NCBI RefSeq assembly: GCF_003364295.1
Contig: NZ_NXLO01000003.1
Location: forward strand, 186,001 to 250,000
Length of the DNA: 64,000 bases
Direction of reading: 5' to 3'
DNA from: Helicobacter sp. MIT 99-5507
Lineage (GTDB): Bacteria; Campylobacterota; Campylobacteria; Campylobacterales; Helicobacteraceae
In this document: positions 35,158 to 43,230 of the stretch, piece by piece
Layout of the letters: every line of letters begins with the position of its first letter
How positions within the stretch are numbered: the first letter of the stretch is position 1
The notes under the pieces: generated by a model
The model's input: only the letters and a program-made list of their open reading frames with translations
Told to the model about the DNA's origin: nothing
Database searches by the model: none
Translations under genes and position numbers: made by a program

Positions 35158-36522
35158 CTATTTTCTTCTTGCCCTTCTAGTTCTTGTTTTTTGCTTTACT
35201 TGTGGTGCTTCATCTAGGCTATCTTGTAATTCTTTTATTTTATTTTTTGAGATTCCACTTAGACTATCACACAAATATGATAAAAGCTTACAAACAAGTT
35301 GTGCATTATCTATTTTAGAGCTTAAAACTGGATACAAATCAAGAGAATCTGATGATATTTTGTAATCTAGAATCTTTGATATAAAATCATCTGTATTATA
35401 ATTATTTGGCAATTCAAATAATTCTAATGTCGTATTTATCCGCTCTTTTATCCTTTTTAAATCTCTAAATTCAAGCGGAGTTACAAGTGTAATTGCCATG
35501 CCTTTTTTTCCTGCTCTACCTGTCCTGCCGATTCTATGGACATAACTTTCTGGATTTAATGGCATATGATAATTAAATACATGACTAACATTGCTTATAT
35601 CTAGCCCTCTACTTGCTACATCAGTGGCTACTAATATATTTGCTTTATTTTCCCTAAAAGATTTTATTGCAACTTGTCTTTCTCTTTGTTCCATATCTCC
35701 ATGCAAACAAACAGACTTATAGCCTTTGCTTATAAGAAAGCTTGATAATTTATCAGCTTCTTTTTTCATTCTTGTAAAAATGATACTTTTTTGCGGTGCT
35801 ATCACATCTATCAAACGAGTAATGGCACTATCTCTTTCACTTTCATTAATGATATAGTATTTTTGTTCTATATCTGCGTTTGCAACACTTGTAGCTGCAA
35901 TCTTTACACTTTTTGGATTATTTAGAATCTTATTTGCAAGATTCTTGATTGGAGAAGGCATCGTAGCTGAAAATAACAAGGTCTGCCTATCGCGTGGAAT
36001 AAATCTAAAAATCTCTTCAATGCTATCTAAAAATCCCATATCAAGCATTTCATCGCTTTCATCTAAAACTACGATTTTTGGATTAAATCTTTTTATCCTA
36101 TTATTTTTTAAGTGATCTAGCAATCTGCCTGGTGTTGCAACCATAACTTGAGGTTTTTTATTCAATAACTCAATTTGTCTTTTTATTGATTGACCACCAT
36201 AAACACATATAGTTTTTGTGTGCAAAAATTTACCAAGTTTAAAAATCTCATCACTAATTTGAATTGCAAGTTCTCTTGTCGGTGTAATGATTAATGCCTC
36301 AATTTCACTATTATTTTTTAACATATTCAAAATCGGAATTGAAAATGCAGCAGTTTTTCCTGTCCCAGTTTGAGCTTGTGCTATCAAATCATGTCCATTT
36401 AAAATAAGTGGAATAGAATCCTTTTGCACGGGGCTTGGATTATTAAATCCTAGTTCAACGATACCTTTTAAAATCTTGTCTTTTAATTCAAATTCTAAAA
36501 AGCCATTACGATTATGTTTCAT
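35158..36522 (-). CDS. rhpA: DEAD-box RNA helicase (RhpA-like)
   Basis: The 454-residue helicase has all motifs: the Q-motif region NNPSPVQKDSIPL, motif I AQTGTGKT (about 50-57), motif Ia PTRELAI, TPGR, motif II as DESD instead of DEAD (VVLDESDEMLDMGF), SAT, and motifs V-VI VATDVASRGLDI and HRIGRTGR. The DESD form is what I recall for H. pylori RhpA, which works in mRNA decay with RNase J. A basic C-terminal tail (KQKTRTRRARRK) suits RNA binding. It is upstream of the aminotransferase by 2 bases. Confidence 0.9.
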   Translation of the reverse strand: MKHNRNGFLEFELKDKILKGIVELGFNNPSPVQKDSIPLILNGHDLIAQAQTGTGKTAAFSIPILNMLKNNSEIEALIITPTRELAIQISDEIFKLGKFLHTKTICVYGGQSIKRQIELLNKKPQVMVATPGRLLDHLKNNRIKRFNPKIVVLDESDEMLDMGFLDSIEEIFRFIPRDRQTLLFSATMPSPIKNLANKILNNPKSVKIAATSVANADIEQKYYIINESERDSAITRLIDVIAPQKSIIFTRMKKEADKLSSFLISKGYKSVCLHGDMEQRERQVAIKSFRENKANILVATDVASRGLDISNVSHVFNYHMPLNPESYVHRIGRTGRAGKKGMAITLVTPLEFRDLKRIKERINTTLELFELPNNYNTDDFISKILDYKISSDSLDLYPVLSSKIDNAQLVCKLLSYLCDSLSGISKNKIKELQDSLDEAPQVKQKTRTRRARRK

Positions 36523-36622
36523 AAATTATTTACCTTAAAGTTTAAAATGATTATGCTTATAAATCCTATTTGATAGTAATATTTAAGTCTGTGGATTATA
36601 ACCAAATGTTAATTAGTTTAGC

Positions 36623-36628
36623 TATAAT
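36623..36628 (+). promoter_or_regulatory. Likely -10 box of the ccdA operon
   Basis: TATAAT preceded by TTTAGC lies 47 bases before the TTG start of ccdA, in the divergent gap with the helicase gene. Confidence 0.5.
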
Positions 36629-36675
36629 TTATATTTCTTAAATTTACACTTCTTGGAATTATTTAAGGAATATTT

Positions 36676-37401
36676 TTGGAATTATTATTATTTAACCTTT
36701 TTGAAAAACTACCATATTCTATTTCATTTCTAGCTGGAATCTTGACTTTTTTAAGTCCATGTGTGCTACCGCTTATACCGCCATATATGTCATATATAAG
36801 TGGAATCTCAATCCAAGAATTGCAAAATAAATCATTAAAAAATAAGATTGTGATATTTCAAAAAGCATTATTATTTGTTTTTGGATTCTCTATTATTTTT
36901 ATTCTAATTGGAATGTCATTTAATACATTGCTTGGCAGAATCTTAGGAAACAATATAATAAATTATATTGCTGGCGGGATTATTGTATTATTTGGAATCC
37001 ATTTTCTTGGGATTATAAAATTTGGTTTTTTATACAAAACCAAAAAGCTAGATTCTAGCAAACTAGAAAATATTAGATTCCTAAAATATATTTCACCATT
37101 TATACTTGGTGTTGTATTTGCACTAGGCTGGAGTCCTTGTGTTGGACCGATATTAAGTAGCATTATGGTATTAAGTAGCACAAATAAAGCTGGGGGATTA
37201 AGCTTTATGATAGTTTATGCAAGTGGGCTTGCTGTGCCATTTTTATTAACAGCACTTGCAATAGAAAAATTTTTTAGGCTATTTAATAAAATCAAAAAAT
37301 ACTCAAGGATGATAGAAATACTTAGCGGGATTTTACTAATTGCAATAGGTATTATAATAGCATTTGGCGGATTAGATAGGCTAAATGAATTAATAAGCTA
37401 G
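36676..37401 (+). CDS. ccdA: CcdA/DsbD-type thiol-disulfide membrane electron carrier
   Basis: CcdA moves reducing power from cytoplasmic thioredoxin to the periplasm, mainly for cytochrome c assembly. The 241-residue protein has six predicted membrane helices and the two redox cysteine motifs of the family: LSPCVLPLIPPYMSYISG (Cys near 28) and GWSPCVGPILSS (near 155). No DsbD periplasmic domains are present. The start is a TTG at 36676 with AAGGAA at the right distance. The genes ccdA, pyrC-like and amidohydrolase follow HP0265-HP0267 order, with mscS inserted. Confidence 0.92.
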   Translation: MELLLFNLFEKLPYSISFLAGILTFLSPCVLPLIPPYMSYISGISIQELQNKSLKNKIVIFQKALLFVFGFSIIFILIGMSFNTLLGRILGNNIINYIAGGIIVLFGIHFLGIIKFGFLYKTKKLDSSKLENIRFLKYISPFILGVVFALGWSPCVGPILSSIMVLSSTNKAGGLSFMIVYASGLAVPFLLTALAIEKFFRLFNKIKKYSRMIEILSGILLIAIGIIIAFGGLDRLNELIS

Positions 37402-37411
37402 AGGTGAATAA

Positions 37412-38587
37412 ATGATTTTTAAAAATGCAATGATATGCGATGAAAGCAAATTACAAACAACTGATATACAAATTAAAGACAATATAATAGTAAAAATAGA
37501 TTCTAATATTAATGATAATGATGAAATAATTGATTGTAAAGATAAAATCATCATGCCTCAATTTATTGATTTAAATGTTTTTCCAAAAAATAAATCTCTC
37601 TCAAGAAAAAATCTAGAATCTCTAGCAAAAAAAGCAAAAGCTGGTGGAGTTGGGATACTTACCCTAAATAGCAATACAAACCCAAAAATAGATAATGAAA
37701 TGATTTTAGAATTTATAAAAAGTATAAATAAAGAGCTAGAAGTAGTTATCCATCCGCTAATATCATCAATAAATAATGAAAATAAACTTGTAGATATATC
37801 TATACTTCATTCGATGTGTGGCATTGGAGTAAATTTGCAAAGTAATTTATCTCCAAACATAATAGATAAAATCGCAAAATATGCAAAAATGCTTGATATT
37901 CCTGTGTTTGTAAATGCTGATGATAATTTAGGCGGAGTTATAAACTATGGAGAAATGAGTGCAAAGCTTGGGCTTCCTGCAAGGAATCCACTAAGCGAAA
38001 TAAAAGAAGTTGCAAAGATTCTAGAAGTCGCTATCTTTTATAATATAAAAGTAGTTTTTCAAGCAATCACAGAAATAAGAAGTATTGATTTAATAAATCA
38101 AGCAAAAAAAATAAATCCAAATATCTTTTGTGAGGTTTCAATCCATCATTTATTATTAAATGATACAGCTTGTGATAATTACAATACTCTAGCCAAAATC
38201 AATCCTCCGCTAAAAGATAAAACAACACAGGACAATCTAATAGAATTTTTTAAAAATAATAAAATTGATTTACTTACTTCAATGCAATGTGCTTGTTACA
38301 AATCGCTAAAAGAGCAGGTATTTGAACAAGCAGAATATGGGATTGATGCGATTAATGGCTATTTTTCACTTATTTATTCATATCTAATAAAAACCAATAT
38401 CACAGATTTACAAAATATATCTAGAATCTGTTCTAAAAACCCAGCTAAAGTATTAAATCTTGATTATGGCGAGATAAAAGTAGGCAAAGAAGCTAAGCTA
38501 ATGGTTGTAGATATAAATTCAAATAATACAATAGAGGATACTCCATATAATAAGAATTTATTTGGTAGAGTTTTACAATTTATTTAA
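37412..38587 (+). CDS. Dihydroorotase-like protein lacking the metal-binding motif
   Basis: The 391-residue protein has the amidohydrolase frame of PyrC (N-terminal composite domain, barrel, and C-terminal GEIKVGKEAKLMVVD ending). The usual D-x-H-x-H-x-R after MPQFIDL is replaced by DLNVFPKN, the carboxylated-lysine/histidine positions read FVNADDN, and the later aspartate region reads TSMQCACY. Only the HH in SIHHLLL is kept. It is therefore very probably inactive, like the pseudo-dihydroorotases that support aspartate transcarbamoylase assembly in other bacteria. It corresponds by position to HP0266. The function is inferred. Confidence 0.8.
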   Translation: MIFKNAMICDESKLQTTDIQIKDNIIVKIDSNINDNDEIIDCKDKIIMPQFIDLNVFPKNKSLSRKNLESLAKKAKAGGVGILTLNSNTNPKIDNEMILEFIKSINKELEVVIHPLISSINNENKLVDISILHSMCGIGVNLQSNLSPNIIDKIAKYAKMLDIPVFVNADDNLGGVINYGEMSAKLGLPARNPLSEIKEVAKILEVAIFYNIKVVFQAITEIRSIDLINQAKKINPNIFCEVSIHHLLLNDTACDNYNTLAKINPPLKDKTTQDNLIEFFKNNKIDLLTSMQCACYKSLKEQVFEQAEYGIDAINGYFSLIYSYLIKTNITDLQNISRICSKNPAKVLNLDYGEIKVGKEAKLMVVDINSNNTIEDTPYNKNLFGRVLQFI

Positions 38588-38596
38588 AGGAATTAA

Positions 38597-39475
38597 ATGG
38601 AAGAAAAAATATCAACAATATTAGATTTACTATGGCATGATATAATAAATGCAACAATCATTGGCTCAAAAGCATTGCTTATCCTAGTCATTGGGATATG
38701 GTTTGCATATTTTGTAAGTAAAAAAGCAAGAAAGATTCTACAAAAAGCATTGAAAGATGAAATGCTATCTGGCTTTTTATCAAAAGTCATTTTTGTTGCA
38801 GTAGTTATACTTGTCGTTGTCGCAGTGCTCGGCACAATGGGCGTGCAAACTACTTCAATCATCGCTGCACTTGGTGCTGCTGGACTTGCTATCGCACTTG
38901 CACTTAAAGATTCTCTATCAAACCTTGCAAGCGGCATTATGCTTGTTGTATTTAGACCATTTACAAAAAATGATACGATAGAGGTAGAAAATAGCGTTGG
39001 AATTGTAGAAGATATTTCTTTGTTTCATACATATATGAAAACACCTGATGGAAAACTTGTAGTTATACCAAATACAAATATCGCAAATAGTCAGGTTATA
39101 AACTACACTGCAAAAAAAGCTGGTTCAAAAAAAATGCAAGATATATTAGATTCAGCAGAAGTAGTTAGAAGGATTGATTGGCTAATTGGTGTTAGCTATG
39201 ATAGTGATATTGACAAAACAAAAGAGATTATTAGAAATGCTGTTTTATCGACACAAAATATAAATGATGGTAAAAATGACCCACAAAAAGCTGCATTTGT
39301 TGGTTTAAATGAATTACAAGCAAGCGCAATAGAGTTTGCAGTAAGGGCTTGGGTGATTAATAATGATGAATTTTTTAAAACTAAATGCGATATGATAGAA
39401 AATGTGAAAAAAGCACTAGATGCGGCAAATATTGAGATTCCATATAATAAACTAGATGTAAAGATATTAAAGTGA
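38597..39475 (+). CDS. Small-conductance mechanosensitive channel (MscS family)
   Basis: The 292-residue protein has three membrane helices, with the pore helix GALGAAGLAIALALKDSLSNLASGIML (shown in part as AALGAAGLAIALALKD), and the beta domain FRPFTKNDTIEVENSVGIVEDI and PNTNIANSQVINYT. This is the standard MscS core. It releases solutes after hypo-osmotic shock. It lies between the dihydroorotase-like gene (9-base gap) and the deaminase gene (GTGA overlap), so it is in the operon, although it is not in this place in H. pylori as I recall it. Confidence 0.9.
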   Translation: MEEKISTILDLLWHDIINATIIGSKALLILVIGIWFAYFVSKKARKILQKALKDEMLSGFLSKVIFVAVVILVVVAVLGTMGVQTTSIIAALGAAGLAIALALKDSLSNLASGIMLVVFRPFTKNDTIEVENSVGIVEDISLFHTYMKTPDGKLVVIPNTNIANSQVINYTAKKAGSKKMQDILDSAEVVRRIDWLIGVSYDSDIDKTKEIIRNAVLSTQNINDGKNDPQKAAFVGLNELQASAIEFAVRAWVINNDEFFKTKCDMIENVKKALDAANIEIPYNKLDVKILK

Positions 39476-40710
39476 AATTAATTGGTGCTAGCATCATAAT
39501 CACCTGTGATGAAAACTTTAAAATCATCAAAGATGGTGGTGTTTTATTTTGTGATAAAAATATCATAAAGGTTGGAAAATTTGATGAATTAAAACAAGAT
39601 GATTTGCAAGAAGTTAGATTCTACCAATCTTGCGTTATCATGCCTGCTTTGATCAACTCTCATATTCATTTTGAATTTAGCAAAAATTATTCAACACTAC
39701 ATTATGGAAACTTTGGCAAATGGCTAGATTCTATTATGCAAAATAGAGATATGCTCATGCAAGATGCCGAAATTTATATTAAAACTGCAATAAAAGAGAC
39801 TTTAAAATCTGGCGTAGGATGTGTTGGTGCGATAAGTAGCAATGGATTAGATATAGATTTTTTAAGCAAGTCTACATTAAAAGTGGTGTTGTTTAATGAG
39901 ATTATGGGGACAAATAAAGATTTTTTCAATATAGTAAAAGATAATTTTAAAGCAAGATTGGAAAAATCAAAACTCTTAGAAGATTCTAGATTTAGAGCTG
40001 CAATTGCGCTTCATTCGCCATATTCTCTTGATATAGAACTTGCAAAATATGCAATAGATTTGGCAAAAGATTATAAAATGTTGGTTTCTACCCATTTTCT
40101 AGAATCTAAAGAAGAATTAACTTGGTTAGAAAATAACAATGGCTATTTTAGGGATTTTTTCAAATATTTCTTCAAAAACCAAAATGCAAAGCCCTGCTAT
40201 TCAAAAGAGAGTTTTTTAGAATTATTTAAAGAATGCCAATCTCTATTTGTTCATTGTCTGCATCTGGATAATAATACTTGGGATAAAATATCCAAACTAA
40301 ATGCTAGCATCGTGAGTGCTCCGCGTTCGAATAGATTGCTAAATAATAAATATTTCGATTTAACAAAAGCAAATGAATATAATTTTCCTTTTATCATTGC
40401 AACAGATGGAAGAAGCTCAAATAATTCATTAAATATGCTAGATGAAGCAAGATGTGCGTTATTTGCATATAAAGACTATGAAATAAATAATCTTGCAAAA
40501 GAAATCATACTTGCGATGACAAAAAATCCTGCAAAAGTATTAGGATTTAATAATGGAATCTTAGAATCTAACAAAGCTAGCGATTTTGCAGTTTTTTATA
40601 TAAAAGATATTGAGATGACAACACAAATTGAATTAAATGTTATTTTGCACGCAAATGAAGTGCAGGATTTATATATAAATGGAAAAAGGATAGATATTGA
40701 AAACAATTAA
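39472..40710 (+). CDS. mqnF: Amidohydrolase, probable aminofutalosine deaminase
   Basis: The 412-residue metal-dependent hydrolase keeps the active-site ligands: NSHIHFEFS, STHFLESKEEL, and ATDGRSSNNSLNMLDEAR with the catalytic Asp. Homologues at HP0267 in H. pylori act as 6-amino-6-deoxyfutalosine deaminase in the futalosine route to menaquinone, which is the likely job here; a general ATZ/TRZ-type hydrolase is the fallback. The start is GTG at 39472, overlapping the mscS stop (GTGA). The last codons overlap sppA by 14 bases. Confidence 0.8.
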   Translation: MKLIGASIIITCDENFKIIKDGGVLFCDKNIIKVGKFDELKQDDLQEVRFYQSCVIMPALINSHIHFEFSKNYSTLHYGNFGKWLDSIMQNRDMLMQDAEIYIKTAIKETLKSGVGCVGAISSNGLDIDFLSKSTLKVVLFNEIMGTNKDFFNIVKDNFKARLEKSKLLEDSRFRAAIALHSPYSLDIELAKYAIDLAKDYKMLVSTHFLESKEELTWLENNNGYFRDFFKYFFKNQNAKPCYSKESFLELFKECQSLFVHCLHLDNNTWDKISKLNASIVSAPRSNRLLNNKYFDLTKANEYNFPFIIATDGRSSNNSLNMLDEARCALFAYKDYEINNLAKEIILAMTKNPAKVLGFNNGILESNKASDFAVFYIKDIEMTTQIELNVILHANEVQDLYINGKRIDIENN

Positions 40711-41563
40711 AAAAATTTTTAACATTTTTATAATCAAACCATTTGATTTTATACAAAAATATTTTAAAACATTTATATTTTTACTAATAGTTATCGTTAT
40801 TTTTAGCTCAAGCACATCGACTAAAGATATGAATGCAAATCTTGCAAAGATATACCTAAAAGGACCAATATTTGAGAGTGAGACATTTTTATCACAAATT
40901 GAGAATCTAAAAAACTATCCAAATCTAAAAGGAATATTGCTTATTATAGATTCTCCAGGTGGCACGCTATCAGCTTCAGTTGAAATAGCAGATATTATAA
41001 AAGAATTAAATGAAAGCATGCCAGTGATTGCATATGTGCAAGGGAGCATGGCAAGTGGAAGCTATTATGCAGGAATGTATGCAAATACGATAGTAGCAAA
41101 TAGAGGATCTATGATTGGCTCTATTGGAGTGATTTTTAATGGATACAATATAAAAGATTTACTAAATAAAATTGGGGTGCAATCACAAAGCTTAGCAGCA
41201 GGTGAATTTAAAGAAGCAGGGACATTTACAAGAGAATGGAGTAAAAAAGAAAAAGAATATTTAGAACAGCTTTTAAAAGAACAATATAGAATGTTTATAA
41301 TGGATGTAGCAAAAGCAAGGAATCTAAATCCAAATAATTATAAAGATTTTGCAGAGGGAAAAATATTTAGTGCAAATAATGCTCTAAATCTTGGCTTGAT
41401 TGATATTGTAGGCTCGCAAGTAAATGCAATAAATATATTAAAAGAGCTAAGTGGTGTAAATGAAATAGTATGGGTAAAAAATGGATTATTAGAATCTTAT
41501 TTAGAAAAACTTACATCAAAAGCAATAAATCAAGTATTTTTAAATTTAAGCAGAATCCAATGA
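40697..41563 (+). CDS. sppA: Signal peptide peptidase SppA (36-kDa type)
   Basis: SppA degrades cleaved signal peptides in the membrane. The 288-residue protein has one N-terminal membrane helix (about 20-36), then the Clp-like fold with IIDSPGGTLSAS, the catalytic serine in MASGSYYAGM (Ser about 117), and the general-base lysine in LAAGEFKEAGTFTREWS (Lys about 169). The short length shows the single-domain form. The start is TTG at 40697 with AAGGA upstream. The next gene, purU, overlaps by ATGA, as in HP1435-HP1434. Confidence 0.93.
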   Translation: MKTIKKIFNIFIIKPFDFIQKYFKTFIFLLIVIVIFSSSTSTKDMNANLAKIYLKGPIFESETFLSQIENLKNYPNLKGILLIIDSPGGTLSASVEIADIIKELNESMPVIAYVQGSMASGSYYAGMYANTIVANRGSMIGSIGVIFNGYNIKDLLNKIGVQSQSLAAGEFKEAGTFTREWSKKEKEYLEQLLKEQYRMFIMDVAKARNLNPNNYKDFAEGKIFSANNALNLGLIDIVGSQVNAINILKELSGVNEIVWVKNGLLESYLEKLTSKAINQVFLNLSRIQ

Positions 41564-42381
41564 CTATACTAATTGATACACATGATAAAGAAGGTTTGAT
41601 TTATCAAATCTCTTCAGTGATATTAAAAATGGATTGTAATATAGAAAAAAATGATGAATTTGTAGATAGAGAAAATAATCATTTTTTTATGCGAACACAA
41701 ATAGAAGCAAATAAAAATATATCAAAAGATGAAATATATACAAATCTAAAAGGAATATTGCCAGAAAATAGCAATATCAGAATCTTTGATAATCATAAAA
41801 AATCAATCGTGATATTATGCAGCAAAGAGGCTCATTGTCTTGGTGATATTTTGATGAAATATGATACAAAAGAAATTGATGTAGAGATAAAAGGAATCAT
41901 CTCAAATCATACAAATTTAGAATACCTAGCGCAAAAATTTAATATTCCGTATTTTTATATTTCGCATACAGAATCTAACTGGAGAGAATTAACATTAAAG
42001 CAATGCAAGATTCTAAATCCATCATTTATCATTCTTGCAAAATATATGCAGATTCTGCCAAATGAATTTGTGATGGAATTTGAAAATCAAATCATAAATA
42101 TTCATCATTCATTTTTACCAGCATTTATTGGTGCAAATCCATACAAACAAGCATTTGATAGAGGTGTAAAGATGATTGGTGCAACCGCACATTTTGTAAA
42201 TAATGAGCTTGATTGTGGTCCTATTATATGTCAAGACATAATACAAGTAAATCACACATACACTTGGAAAGATATGAAAAAAGTAGGAAAAACTATAGAG
42301 AGAGTTGTTCTTTCAAAAGCTATGGAATTGGCATTTGAAAATAGAATCTTTATTCACCAAAATAAAACAATTATTTTTTAA
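41560..42381 (+). CDS. purU: Formyltetrahydrofolate deformylase
   Basis: PurU releases formate from 10-formyl-tetrahydrofolate to balance one-carbon pools. The 273-residue protein begins with an ACT regulatory domain (TILIDTHDKEGLIYQISSVI) and ends with a formyltransferase-like catalytic domain containing NIHHSFLPAF, the GATAHFV segment and DCGPIICQD (catalytic Asp). The ATG at 41560 overlaps the sppA stop (ATGA); a longer open frame back to 41470 is within sppA and has no family similarity. It closes the ccdA-purU operon. Confidence 0.93.
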   Translation: MTILIDTHDKEGLIYQISSVILKMDCNIEKNDEFVDRENNHFFMRTQIEANKNISKDEIYTNLKGILPENSNIRIFDNHKKSIVILCSKEAHCLGDILMKYDTKEIDVEIKGIISNHTNLEYLAQKFNIPYFYISHTESNWRELTLKQCKILNPSFIILAKYMQILPNEFVMEFENQIINIHHSFLPAFIGANPYKQAFDRGVKMIGATAHFVNNELDCGPIICQDIIQVNHTYTWKDMKKVGKTIERVVLSKAMELAFENRIFIHQNKTIIF

Positions 42382-42430
42382 AAGACTTAAAATCAAATTT
42401 AAAAATACTTAAAGTAATATAAATTTATGC

Positions 42431-42436
42431 TATAAT
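42431..42436 (+). promoter_or_regulatory. Extended -10 box of hsrA
   Basis: TGC-TATAAT lies 49 bases before the hsrA ATG. TGN before TATAAT marks a strong extended -10. Upstream are two ACTTAAA copies 22 bases apart (42385-42391 and 42407-42413). Confidence 0.65.
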
Positions 42437-42450
42437 CTACATAAACTTAT

Positions 42451-42466
42451 TTAAGGTAAAGTTAAG
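42451..42466 (+). promoter_or_regulatory. Direct repeat TTAAG-N6-TTAAG in the hsrA leader, possible autoregulatory site
   Basis: TTAAG occurs at 42451-42455 and 42462-42466, an 11-base period that fits a head-to-tail OmpR/PhoB-type dimer. It resembles the TTTAAG repeats I recall as the HP1043/HsrA target, and here it lies just downstream of the -10. Both points suggest control by the gene's own product, which is inference. Confidence 0.4.
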
Positions 42467-42485
42467 TTACTAAAAGGACAATTTA

Positions 42486-43163
42486 ATGCGTGTTTTAATT
42501 ATAGAAAATAATGAAGTTTTAAATAAAAAGCTAAGTGATGCGTTGAATGTAAAAAAATATCAAACTGATATAGCAGAGAATCTAAAAGATGGAAAATATT
42601 TTGTAAGCATTAGAAATTATGATTTGGTAGTTGCAAATTGGGAGCTAAATGATACAACTGGTGCTGACATTATCAATGTAATAAAAGAAAAATCTCCAAA
42701 AGTTCCAATTATTATTATTTCATCACAAGATTCTACTGATATAGAAGTAAAAGCTCTAAATAGTGGGGCTGATGATTTTATAAAACAACCTTGCAAAAAT
42801 GAAGTATTTATAGCAAGAATCGAAGCAAGGCTTAGATCTTGGGGCTCAAATCTAATAGAAATAGGAGATTTAGCAATCAGTCCTGATGAAGAAAAAATCA
42901 TCTACAAAGGACAAGAAATAGAAGTAAAAGGGAAACCTTTTGAAGTCCTAACACATTTAGCAAAATATAGAGATCAAATAGTTTCAAAAGAACAACTTTT
43001 AGATGCGATATGGGAAGAACCAGAGCTTGTAACACCAAATGTAATAGAAGTAGCAATCAATCAAATTCGACAAAAGATGGATAAACCTCTTGGCATATCT
43101 ACAATTGAAACCGTAAGAAGACGAGGATATAGATTTTGCTATCCAAAAGAAAATAATCAATAA
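42486..43163 (+). CDS. hsrA: Orphan OmpR-type response regulator HsrA (HP1043/CosR-like)
   Basis: The 225-residue protein has a receiver-like domain (1-115) and a winged-helix DNA-binding domain whose C-terminal half is almost identical to H. pylori HP1043 as I remember it (IEIGDLAISPDEEKIIYKG, EVKGKPFEVLTHLAK, NVIEVAINQIRQKMDKPLG). The phosphoacceptor position holds Asn51 (VVANWEL) and the acidic pair is E7-N8, so it cannot be phosphorylated in the normal way. In H. pylori and Campylobacter this orphan is essential and controls redox and energy genes. No kinase gene is adjacent. Confidence 0.95.
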   Translation: MRVLIIENNEVLNKKLSDALNVKKYQTDIAENLKDGKYFVSIRNYDLVVANWELNDTTGADIINVIKEKSPKVPIIIISSQDSTDIEVKALNSGADDFIKQPCKNEVFIARIEARLRSWGSNLIEIGDLAISPDEEKIIYKGQEIEVKGKPFEVLTHLAKYRDQIVSKEQLLDAIWEEPELVTPNVIEVAINQIRQKMDKPLGISTIETVRRRGYRFCYPKENNQ

Positions 43164-43172
43164 ATAAATTTT

Positions 43173-43194
43173 TATAGTGCAATATCGCGCTATA
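43173..43194. terminator. Hairpin between convergent hsrA and Maf-type gene
   Basis: TATAGTGC and GCGCTATA pair (8 pairs including one G-U) around AATATC in the 67-base gap. No clear T-run follows in either direction, so it is a moderate candidate terminator. Confidence 0.4.
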
Positions 43195-43230
43195 AAGAAG
43201 CTTCAAAATAACTTCTAATAAATACAATTT

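Noticed and set aside
38085-38101. Second FNR-like site TTGAT...ATCAA
   Set aside because: The half-sites are 7 bases apart instead of 4, and the site lies inside the dihydroorotase-like gene.
41470-41559. 30-residue N-terminal extension of PurU
   Set aside because: It lies in sppA; the ACT domain begins right at the ATG at 41560, which overlaps the sppA stop in the usual ATGA form.
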